Shown: positions 25,749-33,569 of the stretch, in pieces
Layout of the letters: every line of letters starts with the position of its first letter
Position numbering within the stretch: position 1 is the first letter of the stretch
From: Deltaproteobacteria bacterium
GTDB taxonomy: Bacteria > Desulfobacterota > Binatia > UBA9968
Length of the DNA stretch: 64,000 nt
Reading direction: 5' to 3'
NCBI GenBank assembly: GCA_016874755.1
Contig: VGTH01000015.1
Coordinates: forward strand, 48,872 to 112,871
Notes under the pieces: model-generated
The model's database searches: none
What the model was told of the DNA's origin: nothing
The model's input: only the letters and a program-made list of their open reading frames with translations
Translations under genes and position numbers: made by a program

Positions 25749-26420
25749 TCAACGGCCGCTTTTCACCCCGACCACCCGATCGTGGATCAAGGCCAGCGAT
25801 CGCGTGACGTTCACTAGTGAATCACTGAATTTTTGCGTCGCTGCCAAAGGTAGTTGCGCTTCGAGCCCGGCGAGCTCGATTTCCATGCTCAGGCGCTGCA
25901 AGCGGTTGTTGATCTCGTGAAACAGCGCCCGCAGGCTTTCATCGTGGGCTTGGGGCGTGATTTCCTGGACGGGCACCGTTTGTTCAGCAGCCTTCTTTAG
26001 GTCGGTGATGTCGGTGTAAGCGCTCATGGATGTCCACAGCGGATGGTGGGCTTTGATCGGCATCATGATCTCGCGCAGCCAGACGGGGTCGGCAACATTC
26101 TTGGGGAAAAAGCGGTAGTCGCAAATCACGGTTTGAGTGCCGGCGTTAAAACGCCGCAGCTGGGTGTACCAGCCAAGCAAATCATTGTCGTAAACCTGTT
26201 GCAGCCAGAGGTTTGGCTGGGTTTGAAAATCCTCCTGACAGAATCCAAGTAACTTCAAGGCAGCTGCATTGAACAGGCAACTCCGTCTGGACGCGTCCCA
26301 GAGGGCGAGAGGCATGGGATATGCTTCCAGATTTGCGACGGGATGGTCGTTAGTGGGCTGGCCTGCTTGATTCTTATTAAAGCGCTTGTTGGCGGAACTC
26401 ATATCAGTCGCCATTCGCAA
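25749..26420 (-). CDS. PAS-domain protein with kinase-like dimerisation helix but no ATPase domain
   Basis: A 223-residue signalling-type protein. Residues about 30-140 look like a PAS domain with a C-terminal PAC segment ('DYRFFPKNVADPVWLREIMMPI', 'YTDITDLKKA'). Residues about 160-205 form a helix with 'ALFHEINNRLQRLSMEIELAGL', which resembles the phosphoacceptor H-box of HWE/HisKA-type kinases. The protein ends before any HATPase domain, so it cannot phosphorylate itself as a normal kinase would. It may be a phosphotransfer or dimerisation partner, or a decayed kinase. The frame begins at TTG (26420); an ATG two codons in (26414) is equally likely. Confidence 0.6.
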   Translation of the reverse strand: MRMATDMSSANKRFNKNQAGQPTNDHPVANLEAYPMPLALWDASRRSCLFNAAALKLLGFCQEDFQTQPNLWLQQVYDNDLLGWYTQLRRFNAGTQTVICDYRFFPKNVADPVWLREIMMPIKAHHPLWTSMSAYTDITDLKKAAEQTVPVQEITPQAHDESLRALFHEINNRLQRLSMEIELAGLEAQLPLAATQKFSDSLVNVTRSLALIHDRVVGVKSGR

Positions 26421-26549
26421 TCGCTAATGAGGTTAGAGAACTACCCCAAAGGAGTCAAGAAAAGATCGCTGATTTATGAATGCAACTTGTGAAATTGTAA
26501 AAAGAATTTACATTTGTGACTAGCGATAGCACCGGCTCTAGCGTGCCCT

Positions 26550-26594
26550 GGGATGATTTACGCTGCCCTCGGTCTTTCGGCGTAGTTTCATCCC
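26550..26594. other. Strong two-part hairpin upstream of ctpA
   Basis: GGGATGA (26550-26556) and TCATCCC (26588-26594) form an outer stem. TACGC (26559-26563) and GCGTA (26580-26584) form an inner stem with a 16-base loop. It lies in the 266-base gap between two divergent genes, which otherwise holds a TTGACA at 26618-26623 and AT-rich sequence. It could be a structured RNA element, an operator or a repeat; no known riboswitch was recognised. Confidence 0.45.
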
Positions 26595-26686
26595 CCGCTG
26601 GTCACGAAGAGTCGCAATTGACATAGCTATTTTGCTTTGCTTGGTTTAATATGATTGTGTAAACATTTGGAGCGAGGAGAGAGTTC

Positions 26687-28039
26687 ATGAAAAAATTTGG
26701 TAGGCACGGCGGATCGATTACCATTTTGCTGCTAGGTGTTGCCCTCGGCGTCTTCCTTGCAGGCCGATGGGTTCCAAATGTTGCCGCGGTTTCCCGCCAG
26801 GATTACGAGAGCCTTGACGCCTTCACCAATATTCTTTCGATCGTCAAGAAGAACTACGTCGAAGAAGTCGAGACAAAAAACCTGGTTAATGGCGCGATCA
26901 ACGGCATGTTGACCTCGTTGGATCCGCATAGCGCCTACCTTACACCAGAGCTCTACAAAGATTTGCAACAAGACACGCAAGGGCGCTTTGGCGGCCTTGG
27001 TATTGAGATTGCGGTCAAGTCGGGGGTGCTCACGGTTGTTTCTCCCATCGAAGATACGCCCGCTTTCAAAGCCGGGATTAAACCAGGCGACATGATTTTC
27101 AAGATCGAGGACGAGTTTACCAAGGACATGAGCCTGGTTGACGCGGTGAAGAAAATGCGCGGCCCTAGAGGCACCAAGATCAATCTGTCGATCAAGCGCG
27201 AAGGCATTGCCGAGCTGATCGATTTTCAGCTGGTCCGCGATACGATTCGAGTGCAGAGCGTGCGCAGCCGCGTGCTCGACTCGGGTTACGGCTACATACG
27301 CCTGGCGCAGTTTCAAGAACGGGCTGATCGTGACGCGCTTCTGGCACTGGAAAAATTGTCGGCTGAGAAGGGCGGCTTGAAAGGGCTGGTGCTCGACCTG
27401 CGCAACAATCCCGGCGGGCTATTGACCCAAGCGGTACGTGTGTCGGACATCTTTCTCGAGTCGGGTTTGATCGTTTATACCGAAGGCCGCATCGAGTCGC
27501 AGAAGCAAAAATTTTATGCCCAAAAAGACAATTCATGGATGGATTTTCCCGTCGTCGTTCTAGTCAACGGCGGTAGCGCCAGCGCCTCGGAAATCGTCGC
27601 CGGTGCCCTGCAAGATCAAAAGCGCGCGGTGGTGTTGGGCACCAAGACCTTTGGCAAGGGTTCGGTGCAAACCATCCTGCCGCTCGACGATAGTTCGGCC
27701 CTGCGGCTGACGACGGCGCGCTACTTTACGCCTGCCGGGCGGTCCATTCAGGCGACTGGCATTGTCCCGGACATCATCGTCGAAGCTGCCGCTACCCAAG
27801 ACGGCAAACCGGTCGAGCGCCGCCCCGGCGTGCGCGAAGAAAATTTGCCGGGCCACTTGCAGAACCCGAACGGTGGCAACCAAACCCAAGAACAGATCGA
27901 CAAGGAAAAAGAGAAGATGGTGCCAACCACAGCGCCGACGGGTGACGAGACCATCGACAACGATCAGCAGCTCAAGCGCGCGCTGGACCTGCTCAAGAGC
28001 TGGGACGTCTTCAAACAGATGGTCCAAAAGAAGGCTTAG
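26687..28039 (+). CDS. ctpA: S41-family C-terminal processing peptidase
   Basis: A 450-residue periplasmic tail-specific protease. A signal anchor (residues 12-28, 'ITILLLGVALGVFLAGRWV') is followed by the N-terminal helices with 'LTSLDPHSAYLTPE', then a PDZ domain ('FGGLGIEI' to 'VRDTIRVQSV', about residues 95-185). The catalytic core has 'LDLRNNPGGLL', the nucleophile Ser in 'NGGSASASEIVAGAL' and the general-base Lys in 'GTKTFGKGSVQT'. The tail (about residues 370-450) is charged and Gln-rich. GGAGAGAG lies before the ATG. A perfect intrinsic terminator follows, separating it from the xseA operon. It probably trims envelope proteins. Confidence 0.93.
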   Translation: MKKFGRHGGSITILLLGVALGVFLAGRWVPNVAAVSRQDYESLDAFTNILSIVKKNYVEEVETKNLVNGAINGMLTSLDPHSAYLTPELYKDLQQDTQGRFGGLGIEIAVKSGVLTVVSPIEDTPAFKAGIKPGDMIFKIEDEFTKDMSLVDAVKKMRGPRGTKINLSIKREGIAELIDFQLVRDTIRVQSVRSRVLDSGYGYIRLAQFQERADRDALLALEKLSAEKGGLKGLVLDLRNNPGGLLTQAVRVSDIFLESGLIVYTEGRIESQKQKFYAQKDNSWMDFPVVVLVNGGSASASEIVAGALQDQKRAVVLGTKTFGKGSVQTILPLDDSSALRLTTARYFTPAGRSIQATGIVPDIIVEAAATQDGKPVERRPGVREENLPGHLQNPNGGNQTQEQIDKEKEKMVPTTAPTGDETIDNDQQLKRALDLLKSWDVFKQMVQKKA

Positions 28040-28073
28040 CGAACCTCAACGAAATGTTCGCCGTGTGACTTCA

Positions 28074-28104
28074 CTAGCCCTCCTTTCGGAGGGCTAGTTT
28101 TTTT
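28074..28104 (+). terminator. Intrinsic terminator after ctpA
   Basis: A 10-bp perfect stem CTAGCCCTCC / GGAGGGCTAG with a TTTC loop is followed by seven T residues. It sits 35 bases after the ctpA stop and only 6 bases before the xseA start, so it must insulate the two or act as an attenuator. Confidence 0.92.
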
Positions 28105-28110
28105 GGGGCT

Positions 28111-29370
28111 ATGCCGACAACCAAAACATCAGTCCGACGCGCTCCCCAAACGATGGAGCTGCCGTTGTTTGCGGCGACAGAGCAGCGCAAGTTTCTTACG
28201 ATTGCTGAGCTGAACGAGCTCATCAAGGGCACCCTCGAAAAGCGGCTAGATGCCGTTTGGGTCGTCGGCGAAGTTTCCAATTTCCGCGTGCCACCTTCCG
28301 GCCATCTTTATTTCACGCTCAAAGACGACAAAAGCCAAATCAACGCGGTCATGTTTCGCCGCCAAGGGCTTGGCCTTAAGTTTACACCGGAAAACGGCAT
28401 GGAGGTCCTGTGCTTTGGGCGGGTGAGCCTCTACACAGCCCGTGGTGATCTGCAGATTTATGTCGAAGACATGGAGCCGCGCGGCCAAGGTGCGCTGTTT
28501 CTTGCCTTCGAACAGCTCAAGAAAAAGCTCGCCGCCGAAGGGCTCTTCGACGAAGAGCGCAAGCGCAAGCTGCCGTTCTTGCCGGCCTCGATTGGCATTG
28601 TCACTTCGGACAAGGGGGCGGCGCTGCATGATATGCTGCGCATTCTGCGCGATCGTTTTCCCGACCGTCGTGTCGTGATCCGACCCGTTAAAGTACAGGG
28701 CGATGGCGCTGCCGCTGAGATCGCCCAAGGTATCGCGGAGCTGGCCCGCTCCGGTGAGGTGGACGTGATGATTGTCGGCCGCGGCGGCGGATCGCTGGAG
28801 GATTTATGGGCATTTAACGAGGAAGTGGTTGCCCGCGCTATTGCCGCGTCGCCCGTGCCTGTGGTCTCGGCAGTGGGCCACGAAGTCGATTTCACCATCG
28901 CCGACTTCGTCGCCGACTGGCGCGCACCGACACCAACCGCGGCGGCGCAAATGGTTGTGCCGCGGCAGATCGACTTGGCCGAGCAAGTGCGCCTATTGGC
29001 CGAACAACTCAAGCGCGCTGTCGACCAGAAGCTGGCTTCTCGCCGACAGGTCTTGGCTGGGCTCGCTAAACGGCTAGCAGACCCAACCCGCGACCTACGC
29101 GAAAAACAGCAGCGGGTGGACGAGCTGTCGGTGGACTTGCTGCGCCGTTTGCAAGCTCGGCTGCGCCAACGGCGCGATCAGTTGGGCCAGGCGGCCGGGC
29201 GCCTGCATGCGCTCAGCCCGCTGGCGGTTCTCGACCGCGGTTACAGTATCGCCCACAAGCTGCCGGAAGAAACCATCGTCAAAGATGCAGTGAGCCTGCA
29301 GACCGGCGACCTTGTGCGCGTCACGTTGGCGCGCGGCAGAGCGATTTGTCGGGTGCAAGGAAAAGAGTAG
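28111..29370 (+). CDS. xseA: Exodeoxyribonuclease VII large subunit
   Basis: A 419-residue XseA. The N-terminal OB-fold that binds single-stranded DNA covers 'VWVVGEVSNFRVPPSGHLYFTLKDDKSQINAVMF' (about residues 48-82). The catalytic domain has the signature 'GRGGGSLEDLWAFNEE' and 'PVVSAVGHEVDFTIADFVAD', followed by a long coiled coil and the C-terminal 'SPLAVLDRGYSIAH' segment. With XseB it degrades single-stranded DNA from both ends. It is separated from xseB by an M23 peptidase gene in the same tight operon (3-base and 1-base gaps). The first 20 residues before 'LPLFAATEQRKFLTIAEL' are a short poorly conserved leader. Confidence 0.95.
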   Translation: MPTTKTSVRRAPQTMELPLFAATEQRKFLTIAELNELIKGTLEKRLDAVWVVGEVSNFRVPPSGHLYFTLKDDKSQINAVMFRRQGLGLKFTPENGMEVLCFGRVSLYTARGDLQIYVEDMEPRGQGALFLAFEQLKKKLAAEGLFDEERKRKLPFLPASIGIVTSDKGAALHDMLRILRDRFPDRRVVIRPVKVQGDGAAAEIAQGIAELARSGEVDVMIVGRGGGSLEDLWAFNEEVVARAIAASPVPVVSAVGHEVDFTIADFVADWRAPTPTAAAQMVVPRQIDLAEQVRLLAEQLKRAVDQKLASRRQVLAGLAKRLADPTRDLREKQQRVDELSVDLLRRLQARLRQRRDQLGQAAGRLHALSPLAVLDRGYSIAHKLPEETIVKDAVSLQTGDLVRVTLARGRAICRVQGKE

Positions 29371-29373
29371 GGC

Positions 29374-30282
29374 ATGGCGATCGTGCTGCGATATGTCTTC
29401 GTTCTGTTTCTGCTTGTGACTACTCACGCATTCGCGGCCGAGGCCGCGAAAGTATCTTGGCCGAGCGCCCTGGAAGTTTTGCAGGGGCAGATTGCCGAGC
29501 TAAAAGTCACCGGGGAAAATCTCGTTAAGGTCGAAGGGCGCAAGGGCAAAGAGGTGCTGTACTTTGCGTCCAACGGCAGCGGCGTGCACACGGCACTCCT
29601 TGGCGTCGACGTCGAAGCCAAACCGGCGCAGCTGAAGCTGTCGCTAAAAGCTTTCGATGATACCGGCTTGCAGCTGCACGCGGAGATACCGCTGACGATC
29701 AAAGCCAATGCCTATCACAAGGAATCTTTCAATGTGCCGCCGAGCTTCGATCAGATGACGCCGGAAACCCTCGCCGAGATACGCCGCGAGCAGGCGGCGT
29801 TCGCCAAAGCGTTTGCGACCACGGCTCAGGAACGGTTTTGGGAGACGCCCTTTGCTCGCCCGGTGCCGCAGGAGGCCTCGGCCTCGTCCTTTGGCGCGCG
29901 CCGGGTGATCAACGGCGTGCCGCGGCCGCCCCACACCGGCACCGATCTTTCGTCGCCCACGGGCACCGAAGTGGTTGCCAGTAATCATGGTCGGGTTGTG
30001 CTGGTGGGCCATTTCTTTTTTGCCGGCGGCAGCGTCGTGATTGACCATGGCGGCGGTCTCTATTCGATGTATTTTCACCTGAGCGAATTCAGAGTCGACG
30101 AAGGCGCCATGGTGCGCCGCGGCGACGTGGTCGCGCTTTCAGGCGGCACGGGCCGCGTTACTGGGCCGCATTTGCATTGGGGGATACGGCTCAACAACAC
30201 GCGGGTCGACCCGCTCGACTTATTGCGCAAATTCGGCGCGCCGCCGAGTAACCCGGCGGCCTCAACCAAGGCGGACAAGTAG
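29374..30282 (+). CDS. M23-family (LytM-type) metallopeptidase
   Basis: A 302-residue secreted murein peptidase. The signal peptide covers residues 1-20 ('VFVLFLLVTTHAFA'). A beta-rich middle part of about 100 residues follows. The LytM domain then shows 'HTGTDLSSPTGTEVVA' (zinc His and Asp) and 'GRVTGPHLHWGIRLN' (HxH), so all four catalytic and ligand residues are present and the enzyme should be active. It lies between xseA and xseB with gaps of 3 and 1 bases. It probably cuts peptidoglycan cross-bridges; the exonuclease context is probably transcriptional only. Confidence 0.9.
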   Translation: MAIVLRYVFVLFLLVTTHAFAAEAAKVSWPSALEVLQGQIAELKVTGENLVKVEGRKGKEVLYFASNGSGVHTALLGVDVEAKPAQLKLSLKAFDDTGLQLHAEIPLTIKANAYHKESFNVPPSFDQMTPETLAEIRREQAAFAKAFATTAQERFWETPFARPVPQEASASSFGARRVINGVPRPPHTGTDLSSPTGTEVVASNHGRVVLVGHFFFAGGSVVIDHGGGLYSMYFHLSEFRVDEGAMVRRGDVVALSGGTGRVTGPHLHWGIRLNNTRVDPLDLLRKFGAPPSNPAASTKADK

Positions 30283-30283
30283 C

Positions 30284-30547
30284 ATGGCAACGAAAAACTC
30301 CGGCGGCCAAAGTTTCGAAGCGGCACTGGAAAATTTGGAGCAGCTCGTCGAACAACTAGAATCTGGTGATCTGCCGCTGGAGGATTCGTTGGCGGCTTTC
30401 GAAAAGGGCGTAGCGCTGGTCAAGTACTGCAATCAAAAACTCGGCGAAGTGGAAAAGAAGATCGAGCTGCTGACCAAAGATAAAGACGGCAAGCTACAAA
30501 TCACTGCGCTGACGCCGGCAATGGCAACCGACATCGATGAGGACTGA
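30284..30547 (+). CDS. xseB: Exodeoxyribonuclease VII small subunit
   Basis: An 87-residue XseB. 'SFEAALENLEQLVEQLESGDLPLEDSLAAFEKGVALVKYCNQKLGEVEKKIELL' (given here only by its ends, residues 10-65) is the full helical hairpin that wraps the XseA coiled coil. It starts one base after the M23 peptidase stop. The ten-residue tail is acidic. Length and motif are normal. Confidence 0.92.
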   Translation: MATKNSGGQSFEAALENLEQLVEQLESGDLPLEDSLAAFEKGVALVKYCNQKLGEVEKKIELLTKDKDGKLQITALTPAMATDIDED

Positions 30548-30553
30548 GCCTCA

Positions 30554-31717
30554 CTACGCTGGGAAAGCAAAGTCCTCCATCACGCTATTCTCCACTCCCT
30601 GACGGACCAATTCCGACACATCGAAGTGTGTTTCAGCTTCGGCGACCTCGTCGAAGCGCGCCTTAGTCGCCGGGTGTTTCGGCACAAATAGCTGGCAACA
30701 ATCCTGATCCGGCACCGATGAGATGTCATAGGTGCCGATGCGGCACGCCTGGTCGATGATTTCCTGCTTGTCCATGCCGACCAACGGCCGCAAAATCGGC
30801 AGCTGCGCCGCCTGCTGAATCACCGCCATATTTTCCAAAGTCTGCGAGGCCACTTGACCCAAGCTTTCGCCGGTGACAATCGCTTTGGCTTTTTCGCTGC
30901 GCGCAATCGCTTCGCCAATGCGCAGCATCATGCGCCGGTAGAGCACGACGCGCAGAGGGCGTACCACCGCGGTGACGATCTGCCGTTGAATTTCACCGAA
31001 CGGAACCAAGTAGAGGCGCGATTGAAACTGGTGGCGCGTCAGCTTGGCCACCAACTCGCGGACTTTCTCCTGGGAGGTCTTGTCCTGATAGGGCGCGCTG
31101 TGAAAGTGCACGAAGAGAACCCGGCAGCCGCGTTGCATCATGCGATAGGCCGCCACGGGGGAATCGAAACCGCCCGAGATCAGCGAGACAACCCGGCCGC
31201 TGGCTCCCACCGGCAATCCGCCCGCAGCCGGCAACTTGTTGAAGCCAAAAAAGGCATCCTTCGGCAAGACTTCGACGAACACGGTGAACTCAGCGTTTTC
31301 CAAGTCGACGCGAGCGCCGGATTTTGCTTTGATGGCACCGCCCAAATGACGGTTGATCTCCGGCGATTTAAGCGGAAAGGTTTTGTCGCCGCGCTGGGTA
31401 TCGACACGAAACGAGGCAAACTGATGAGCGTCCAGCGCAGCGATAATACGGCTGCGCAACACGTCGATATCTCGCTCGGTCCGTTCAACCAGGGAAAAAT
31501 TGGCGACGCCAAAAACGCTGGCTATGCGGCGCACCAGTTCCTCGGTGTCGACCTGATTTCTAAACGTCAGCAGCAGCCGCGCTGGCAGGCTGCGGATTTC
31601 TTTCGTGCCCAAGTCTTTGACGGAAGCGAGGAGATTGCGTTTGAGCAATTCGGTGAAATATTGCCGGTTGCCTTTCTTGAGCGCGATCTCGTGGTAGCGA
31701 ATCAGCACCGAATCCAT
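30554..31717 (-). CDS. thiI: tRNA 4-thiouridine synthase ThiI, short form without rhodanese domain
   Basis: A 387-residue ThiI that adenylates U8 of tRNA for sulfur transfer. The N-terminal ferredoxin-like and THUMP domains cover residues 1-165. The PP-loop ATPase motif 'LISGGFDSPVAAYRMM' lies near residue 180, and 'VTGESLGQVASQTLENM' and 'RPLVGMDKQEIIDQA' are family signatures. The C-terminal rhodanese domain of E. coli ThiI (about 100 residues) is missing, as in many bacteria, so sulfur must come from a separate persulfide donor. It converges on xseB with only 6 bases between the stops. Confidence 0.93.
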   Translation of the reverse strand: MDSVLIRYHEIALKKGNRQYFTELLKRNLLASVKDLGTKEIRSLPARLLLTFRNQVDTEELVRRIASVFGVANFSLVERTERDIDVLRSRIIAALDAHQFASFRVDTQRGDKTFPLKSPEINRHLGGAIKAKSGARVDLENAEFTVFVEVLPKDAFFGFNKLPAAGGLPVGASGRVVSLISGGFDSPVAAYRMMQRGCRVLFVHFHSAPYQDKTSQEKVRELVAKLTRHQFQSRLYLVPFGEIQRQIVTAVVRPLRVVLYRRMMLRIGEAIARSEKAKAIVTGESLGQVASQTLENMAVIQQAAQLPILRPLVGMDKQEIIDQACRIGTYDISSVPDQDCCQLFVPKHPATKARFDEVAEAETHFDVSELVRQGVENSVMEDFAFPA

Positions 31718-31801
31718 CGCTAATCGATAACAAATAAATCCTGCTTTTGCATGTTGCGACCCTGTGCTAGGATCGCGTAGTTACTTGAATAGGAGCAGTT
31801 T

Positions 31802-32128
31802 ATGAGCAATTTCAAAAAACTAACAGACGCGATGCAGTTTGCCTCGGACAAGATGAAGAAAAACGGCGTCTTCGAAACCGACCGGTTTTTTTGCGACACC
31901 TATTGCTTCGAGCCCGGGCAGGAGCAGAGGCCACACACGCATGAAAAGGAAGATAAAGTTTACTACGTGCTCGAAGGCAAAGGCAGCTTCACCGTTGGCG
32001 GCGAGACGAAGGAGCTGGGTGCCGGGGAGATCGCGCTGGCGGCTGCCGGACAGAGTCACGGCGTGGCCAACAAAAGCGGCGGCCGGCTGGTTACTTTGGT
32101 TTTTGTGACACCCAAGCCACACCATTAG
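31802..32128 (+). CDS. Small cupin-domain protein
   Basis: A 108-residue single-domain cupin. Motif 1 is 'RPHTHEKEDKVYYVLEGKGSF' (two His and a Glu ligand) and motif 2 is 'GEIALAAAGQSHGVANKS' (third His). The metal site is therefore complete. A TAGGAG ribosome site precedes the ATG. It may be a dioxygenase, isomerase or sensor; there is no informative partner, though an NTF2-like gene follows 65 bases later. Confidence 0.8.
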   Translation: MSNFKKLTDAMQFASDKMKKNGVFETDRFFCDTYCFEPGQEQRPHTHEKEDKVYYVLEGKGSFTVGGETKELGAGEIALAAAGQSHGVANKSGGRLVTLVFVTPKPHH

Positions 32129-32154
32129 TAGGGACAGGTCGCGACCTGTCCCTA
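32129..32154. repeat. Perfect 26-base palindrome
   Basis: TAGGGACAGGTCG and CGACCTGTCCCTA form a perfect palindrome with no loop, placed immediately after the cupin stop codon. It could extrude as a cruciform or form a hairpin in RNA. The words AGGGACAGGTCGC are typical of small mobile repeats in environmental genomes. No poly-T follows. Confidence 0.75.
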
Positions 32155-32193
32155 AGGATTTTATGAACACGAGCACGTTCCGGGGAAACGATC

Positions 32194-32616
32194 ATGGCTG
32201 ATGACATTCAACTTGTGACCCAGGCGAACCAGAACTTTTACCGCGTCTTCGAGACTTTAAAGATCGCGGAGATGGAGAAAGTCTGGGCGAGGGATGTCGA
32301 GATTCAATGCGGCCATCCTGGCTGGCGCATGCTGCGCGGCTGGGGGCCGGTCATGGAGAGTTGGCAGCGCATCTTCGAAAACACGCCGTCGATGAAGTTC
32401 ATTCTCACCGATGTGAAGGTTGAGGTGCACGGCGATCTCGCCTGGGTGACGCTCTACGAAAACCTCAGCAGCTCGGTTCAAGGGCAAAACTACACGGCGT
32501 CGGTTCTGACCACCAACATGTTCCAGAGAAGCGCCGATGGCTGGCGCATGATCTTGCACCACGGCTCGTCGGTGTCGCAGCCGCCGGATACGGACGAGAT
32601 ATCGACGGTGCATTAG
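32194..32616 (+). CDS. NTF2/SnoaL-like fold protein
   Basis: A 140-residue alpha+beta barrel protein of the NTF2-like (SnoaL, DUF4440/DUF3225) group. Family signs are the early helix 'QANQNFYRVFETLKIAEMEKVWA', the strand 'DVEIQCGHPGWRMLRGW', and the C-terminal strands 'VTLYENLSS' and 'TTNMFQRSADGWRMILHHGS'. It may bind a small hydrophobic molecule or be an isomerase. It follows the cupin gene on the same strand and is followed by an inverted repeat. Confidence 0.75.
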   Translation: MADDIQLVTQANQNFYRVFETLKIAEMEKVWARDVEIQCGHPGWRMLRGWGPVMESWQRIFENTPSMKFILTDVKVEVHGDLAWVTLYENLSSSVQGQNYTASVLTTNMFQRSADGWRMILHHGSSVSQPPDTDEISTVH

Positions 32617-32630
32617 AAATTAAGAGTTTT

Positions 32631-32703
32631 GCGACAAGCTCAGGACGAACGGAATCGGAGTCGAAATCGTTCAACAATGATCCGTTCGTCCTGAGCCCGT
32701 CGC
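32631..32703. repeat. Inverted repeat, TTCGTCCTGAGC family (copy 1)
   Basis: The left arm GCGACAAGCTCAGGACGAAC (from 32631) faces CCGTTCGTCCTGAGCCCGTC then GC (to 32703) across about 28 bases. It is the same element type as at 36997-37063. A degenerate copy may lie near 5190-5235. Confidence 0.75.
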
Positions 32704-32751
32704 AGGACTCCGAGTAAATTTTAAGAGCAATCGCAAATTCAACAGCGATTC

Positions 32752-33468
32752 ATGCCTCATCTTGAGGGAAAGACTGCGCTTGTCACCGGCGCCGGCCGCG
32801 GCATAGGGCGAGCAATCGCTCTTACGCTGGCACATGTCGGCTGCCGCGTGGTTCTGACTGCACGCACGCAGGCACAGCTCGACGAAGTTAAACAGACTGT
32901 CTTCGCGGTTGGTTCGCCGTCTTTGGTCGTGGCTGCGGATCTGAGCCGCGATGACGACATTCAACGCTTGGTTGCTGAATGCCAGGCCTTCGGCAGTGTA
33001 GATATCCTGGTGAACAACGCCGGGTGGGGAAAGAAGAATACCGTCGTCCGATCCCACGTCGAAGATTGGGATCAGACATTGCGCTTAAACCTGCGCACGC
33101 CCATGATGCTTGCCAAGGCCTTTCTTCCTGCCATGATCGAGAAGGGTGAAGGCGCCGTTATCAATATCGGTTCTATATCCGGCAAGTCCGGCGAAGCCGG
33201 TTCATCGGCCTACGCCGCGTCGAAATTTGGCCTGATCGGATTTACCCAATCGCTCTACGAAGAGGTGCGCGAGCACGGTATCAAAGTCAGTGTGATCCTG
33301 CCCGGCTTCGTCGACACCTCGATGATTCCACCGGTCAAGCATATCGATCGCGCCAAGATGATTCGTCCGCAGGATGTCGCCGACGCGGTGATGTTTGTGC
33401 TGAGCGCCTCGCCGACTTGTTGCCCGGTGGAATTGACTATTAGACCGCAGCGAACGCCGTATCGATAA
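32752..33468 (+). CDS. SDR family oxidoreductase (FabG-like)
   Basis: A 238-residue classical SDR. 'LVTGAGRGIGRAIALTLA' binds NAD(P), 'DILVNNAGWG' is the NNAG motif, and Ser-Tyr-Lys appear in 'INIGSISGKSGEAGSSAYAASKFG'. 'ILPGFVDTSM' is the usual post-catalytic loop. The last residues ('CCPVELTIRPQRTPYR') match the short FabG-like group ending in 'RPQ'. It is flanked by repeats on its 5' side and has no clear operon partner. Confidence 0.85.
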   Translation: MPHLEGKTALVTGAGRGIGRAIALTLAHVGCRVVLTARTQAQLDEVKQTVFAVGSPSLVVAADLSRDDDIQRLVAECQAFGSVDILVNNAGWGKKNTVVRSHVEDWDQTLRLNLRTPMMLAKAFLPAMIEKGEGAVINIGSISGKSGEAGSSAYAASKFGLIGFTQSLYEEVREHGIKVSVILPGFVDTSMIPPVKHIDRAKMIRPQDVADAVMFVLSASPTCCPVELTIRPQRTPYR

Positions 33469-33569
33469 GAACGTTTCGCGCAAAGGCATGGGAGCGCACA
33501 AAGGAAAGCCCGACGATGAATACCGTATCGCTTCGACTTTTTAGCCAGGTAACCTTGGCAACGTAGCCG

